The notes under the pieces were generated by a model, which saw only the letters and a list, made by a program, of their open reading frames with translations, searched no databases and was not told the origin of the DNA. DNA of 64,000 nucleotides from Allomyces arbusculus. Lineage: Eukaryota > Blastocladiomycota > Blastocladiomycetes > Blastocladiales > Blastocladiaceae. The position numbers were made by a program, and so were the translations under genes. The stretch spans positions 124,001 through 188,000 of the forward strand of contig JADHYV010000037.1 of NCBI GenBank assembly GCA_027604705.1. The letters run 5' to 3'. Below, piece by piece: positions 61,401 to 64,000 of this stretch. Position 1 is the first letter of the stretch; every line of letters starts with the position of its first letter.

Positions 61401-62729
61401 CCTCAGCGACGGCGACGCGACCAGCGAGTCGCACGGCGATGGCGGGACAATCGTCGGCACTGGTACCGCCAGCGGTTCATAATGCGTGGACGAGGAGCCC
61501 GCCGAGCGGCCGCGTTCGGGTCCCATGGACCTGGCGTTGCTGTCGCTCCGTGTCGATCGCAGTAGGTCGGACCGCGACAAAATGGGCGAGTTCATCGACG
61601 CGGTCCCGTCCGATAATGGCGAGTCATCGGGCGTCCGACTCCAAGTCGATACTGACCGAACCGACGACGTGCGCGATCGCGCCGACGACGGTGATCGCGA
61701 CGTGTGCGTGCTGCGCGCACGCCAGGCCCTACCGCGAGTCATGGTCATGCTCGCAAGTACGTGGTCACGCTCGTCGCCCATGACGCGCGTTGCGAGCGCA
61801 GCCAGCCCGCGAGCAAATACGTTGGCATCGGCAGGTGTTGCCGCAACGGGTGGTAGTTGCGACGTGTCGACAACGGTGAGCAGGACCGGGACGGCCGCAG
61901 CGGCAGCAACGCTGTCGGCCTCGTCGAGCAGCGCATCGGACTCCTGCGCGTTCGAGTTGAGTGCCATCTCCGACGTGTCCATGGCAGTTGTTGGCAATGG
62001 GCTCGCTCGCCAACTTGTCTGCGTCGAAATTGGTGGGTTATCGAGGCCCAGGTCCACGTCCTCGTCGCGCGGCGACCGCGGCGACGGCGACCCGCGCTGT
62101 CGCGTGCGGCGAAGCGTGCGGCCGCGCGTCTCGAATCCACGGGCCGGGTGCACACTGCTGCTGCTGCCGCCGCCGATGAGTGCAGACGAGGCACCGATGC
62201 TGGTGCCGCCGTGAATGAAGCGCTCCGACACGGTCGAGGCATGTCGCGACGCTGTCTGGTATCGCCGTGCGGTCGGGAAGGATCGCGGGCCGTTGGTCGA
62301 GAAAGCGCCGGCGGGATGAATATCGTCGTTGAAGGTTGCCGTTGCGAATTGCGTTGGGCGCGGGAGAGTGGCGCGCCGGGTTCCCGCCCCAGTCGTCGAC
62401 GAAATGCGGATAGTGTCCGGGTATGGTGCGGCGGGCCTCGGAGCCCTCATCGTCGTCGAGCAGCTGGCCGTGGGGACTTCGCCATCGGCGGGGGTGGCAG
62501 AAGGACCAGCGGTCGCTTCCATGTGGTCGCTTGTCTGGTGCAGCACTACGTTCACGTGGGCCGCGCGCCCGTCGCATCCGCCGCCGTCGCATCCGCCGCT
62601 TTCGCCAAGAGTTCTGCAGTCGTCGTCCTCGCGCGCATCGTCGCTGTCGCCTGCGTTGCTGGTTGTCGTCGAGAGCGCATCATCGGCGCTGGGTCGAGGC
62701 TGCACGTCGGGGTCGGAAACCGAGACCAT
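55481..62729 (-). CDS. CCH1: CCH1-type voltage-gated calcium channel alpha subunit
   Basis: Four-domain, 24-TM plasma-membrane Ca2+ channel of the fungal Cch1 family, which works with Mid1 in stress Ca2+ entry. Six exons: 62729-61111, 61032-59499, 59437-56637, 56566-56285, 56207-55814 and 55741-55481, with introns of 61-78 bp, giving about 2,296 aa. A disordered N terminus of about 500 residues precedes SLFLFTPTSHIRQWA. S4-like segments include LRGLTALRTLRFLSL (I), VRRLVTMTKSF (II) and LLQALRPLRVITFF (III). Pore loops are ASIENWGELM (I), MTNDNWTDNL (II), MISGEGWATMM (III) and ITSDNWNNIL (IV), a ring of E-D-E-D. After IVS6 comes an EF-hand-like stretch (RLDPNGTGVIPQSQIPAL), then the Cch1-type end. 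The frame is open to an ATG at 63227; 62729 is preferred because the DNA upstream carries short tandem repeats. Confidence 0.93.
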
Positions 62730-64000
62730 GGCCGTTGACGAGGGGCCAAATCGCGAGCGTGAAGGGCAGGGCCCGGTGTAGGATCCGCGCGGCAGACTGG
62801 CAGTGGAGGACAAAAGATGTTCCCGGGCGGATTCAAGTGTCGGGCGAGCCCCGGCTTGTGTTGCTGGGCAGTTGCGAGATGAGACGTCGCTGTGCGGTCG
62901 GCCGTGGTCAGGGCCAAAGTCAAGGTCAATGGTCGTGATGGTGAGGAGGGAGAGCGCCGGTATGGCGTGAACAAGGTCTTGACATGGCGTGGGCCGACCA
63001 CAAGTCCCCGTGGGCTGGGCGGAGCCATGACGCCTGGCGGCCTCGGCCTTCGTTTGCTTTCGAAACGCTTTCGCAACGCTTTCGCAACGCTTTCGCCAAC
63101 GCATTGTCGCTGTGCGCGGAACGGTTCCAACTTCTGCAGCGAGGAGCGACCGCCAGCGGCCGAGACAGGACCGCGCGGCACCGTCTGCGACGACGTCGAC
63201 GATCAACTCGACGCAGGGCGGTATCATACCAAGTAGTCAGGAGCGACTGGAGCGACAACTTGTCGCATCTCACATCTCACGAGACGACACTCGGGGTCCA
63301 GGCCGAATCGCCGGCCTCTCATGCTTGACGAGGTCCACGACTGTCATCACCGATATCGACATGCCGACCAGTGTCCTTGCCGGGACCCGCCAACTGCTCG
63401 AGCGACTACGCATTAACCACGCCGCGGCCGCGGCGCGCTCTCCGCTGCTGGCATTGAACGGCCAAATACCTGCAAGTCGATCCGAGGGTCCAGTACCACT
63501 TGATTCATCAGCAACACCTGACCAGTCTGCATCGCCGAGCAAGCAGACGAATCGGCTCCACACGCCGACCGAACACCGATGCCACCGACCGGCAATTTCG
63601 AGGCCAGAACAAGCGCACGAGGCTTGCTCAACCGACGCTGCGACGACAATCGCACTACCTCGTCCAACTCCATATGGCCCAACACCCTCAAGCAAGGTCC
63701 CGGCCGAGCGAGGAACAGTAATCGCGGTGGAGAACGTGTCGGCCGACTCGTGGTCCCCGTCCGTGCAGGAAAATGTCGCTTCGAGTTCTGAGGGCCCATG
63801 GACAGAAAGCAGTGTGGACGTGCCGAACGTGGCAACAGCGTTTAGACCCGACTTGTGCGCGCTCTCTCCGGCTCGTAGTTCTACAAGGTTGCAATGAAAT
63901 TCATATGTCTCTACATGACGGCGTAGATCGCATCGCCTGCTGGCCGAAAATGCACGGCTCTGTGCTCTCCTGAATTTGTATCGCCTTGCACACGGACCGC
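62730..64000. other. CCH1 upstream region and window edge
   Basis: Contains about four copies of a 12-bp unit around GCTTTCGCAAC at 63057-63097. A plus-strand frame opens at 63361 (MPTSVLAGTRQLLERLRINH) and runs to 63897. It is Ser/Pro/Thr-rich after the first 25 residues and could be the first exon of a gene or chance; I cannot place it in a family. Confidence 0.35.

Overview
The window reads as nuclear DNA of a GC-rich zoosporic (flagellated) fungus, most likely Blastocladiomycota (Allomyces/Catenaria/Blastocladiella type). The grounds are short GT-AG introns (about 61-130 bp) with GTACGT-like donors; fungal-type genes (MKT1, a CCH1 calcium channel, a HAK/KUP potassium transporter, an RTC5-like TLDc protein); a cilium-specific gene (Tectonic), which implies a flagellated stage; and pathways usually missing from yeasts and moulds (propionyl-CoA carboxylase, NAMPT). 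The phylum is an inference. All exon joins were built by hand from splice-site consensus plus phase and family similarity.

Layout. 0.6-5 kb: TAF8 (-) and NAMPT (+), divergent. 5-10.5 kb: a kelch/one-TM membrane gene (-), a tandem duplicate of its 3' end, and a decayed paralog. 11.4-16.8 kb: PCCA (-) and PCCB (+), the two subunits of propionyl-CoA carboxylase, divergent around a 1.3-kb spacer. 17-18.7 kb: a third kelch/TM gene (-). 19.1-20.3 kb: mitochondrial ribosomal protein uL15m (+). 20.3-23.5 kb: AT-richer, repeat-bearing, no convincing intact gene. 23.6-29.8 kb: cytochrome P450 (-), VPS25 (-), octanoyltransferase LIPT2 (+), TMEM19/DUF92 (-), then tRNA-Met. 30.4-35.4 kb: alpha-tubulin (-) and MKT1 (-), then tRNA-Val. 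36-39.4 kb: a 123-aa minimal cortactin/HS1-like protein (-) divergent from Tectonic (+). 39.4-43.2 kb: AT-richer block with a kelch relic and a Gln-rich gene. 43.2-47.4 kb: HAK potassium transporter with a very long Ser/Pro-rich N-terminal extension. 47.7-52.8 kb: mitochondrial asparaginyl-tRNA synthetase (-) and RTC5-like protein (+), divergent. 53-55.4 kb: nested diverged repeats. 55.5-62.7 kb: CCH1-type four-domain calcium channel (-).

Themes. Mitochondrial metabolism and expression are well represented (PCCA/PCCB, LIPT2, uL15m, NARS2), as are ion transport (HAK, CCH1) and cilium/cytoskeleton (tubulin, Tectonic, cortactin-like). The most unusual content is a local family of kelch beta-propeller receptor-like proteins whose cytoplasmic tails share an (R/Q/P)LYLP(G) motif, present as two intact genes, two decayed copies and one tail duplicate; the mini-cortactin; and the potassium transporter with a disordered extension carrying four RRxS sites.
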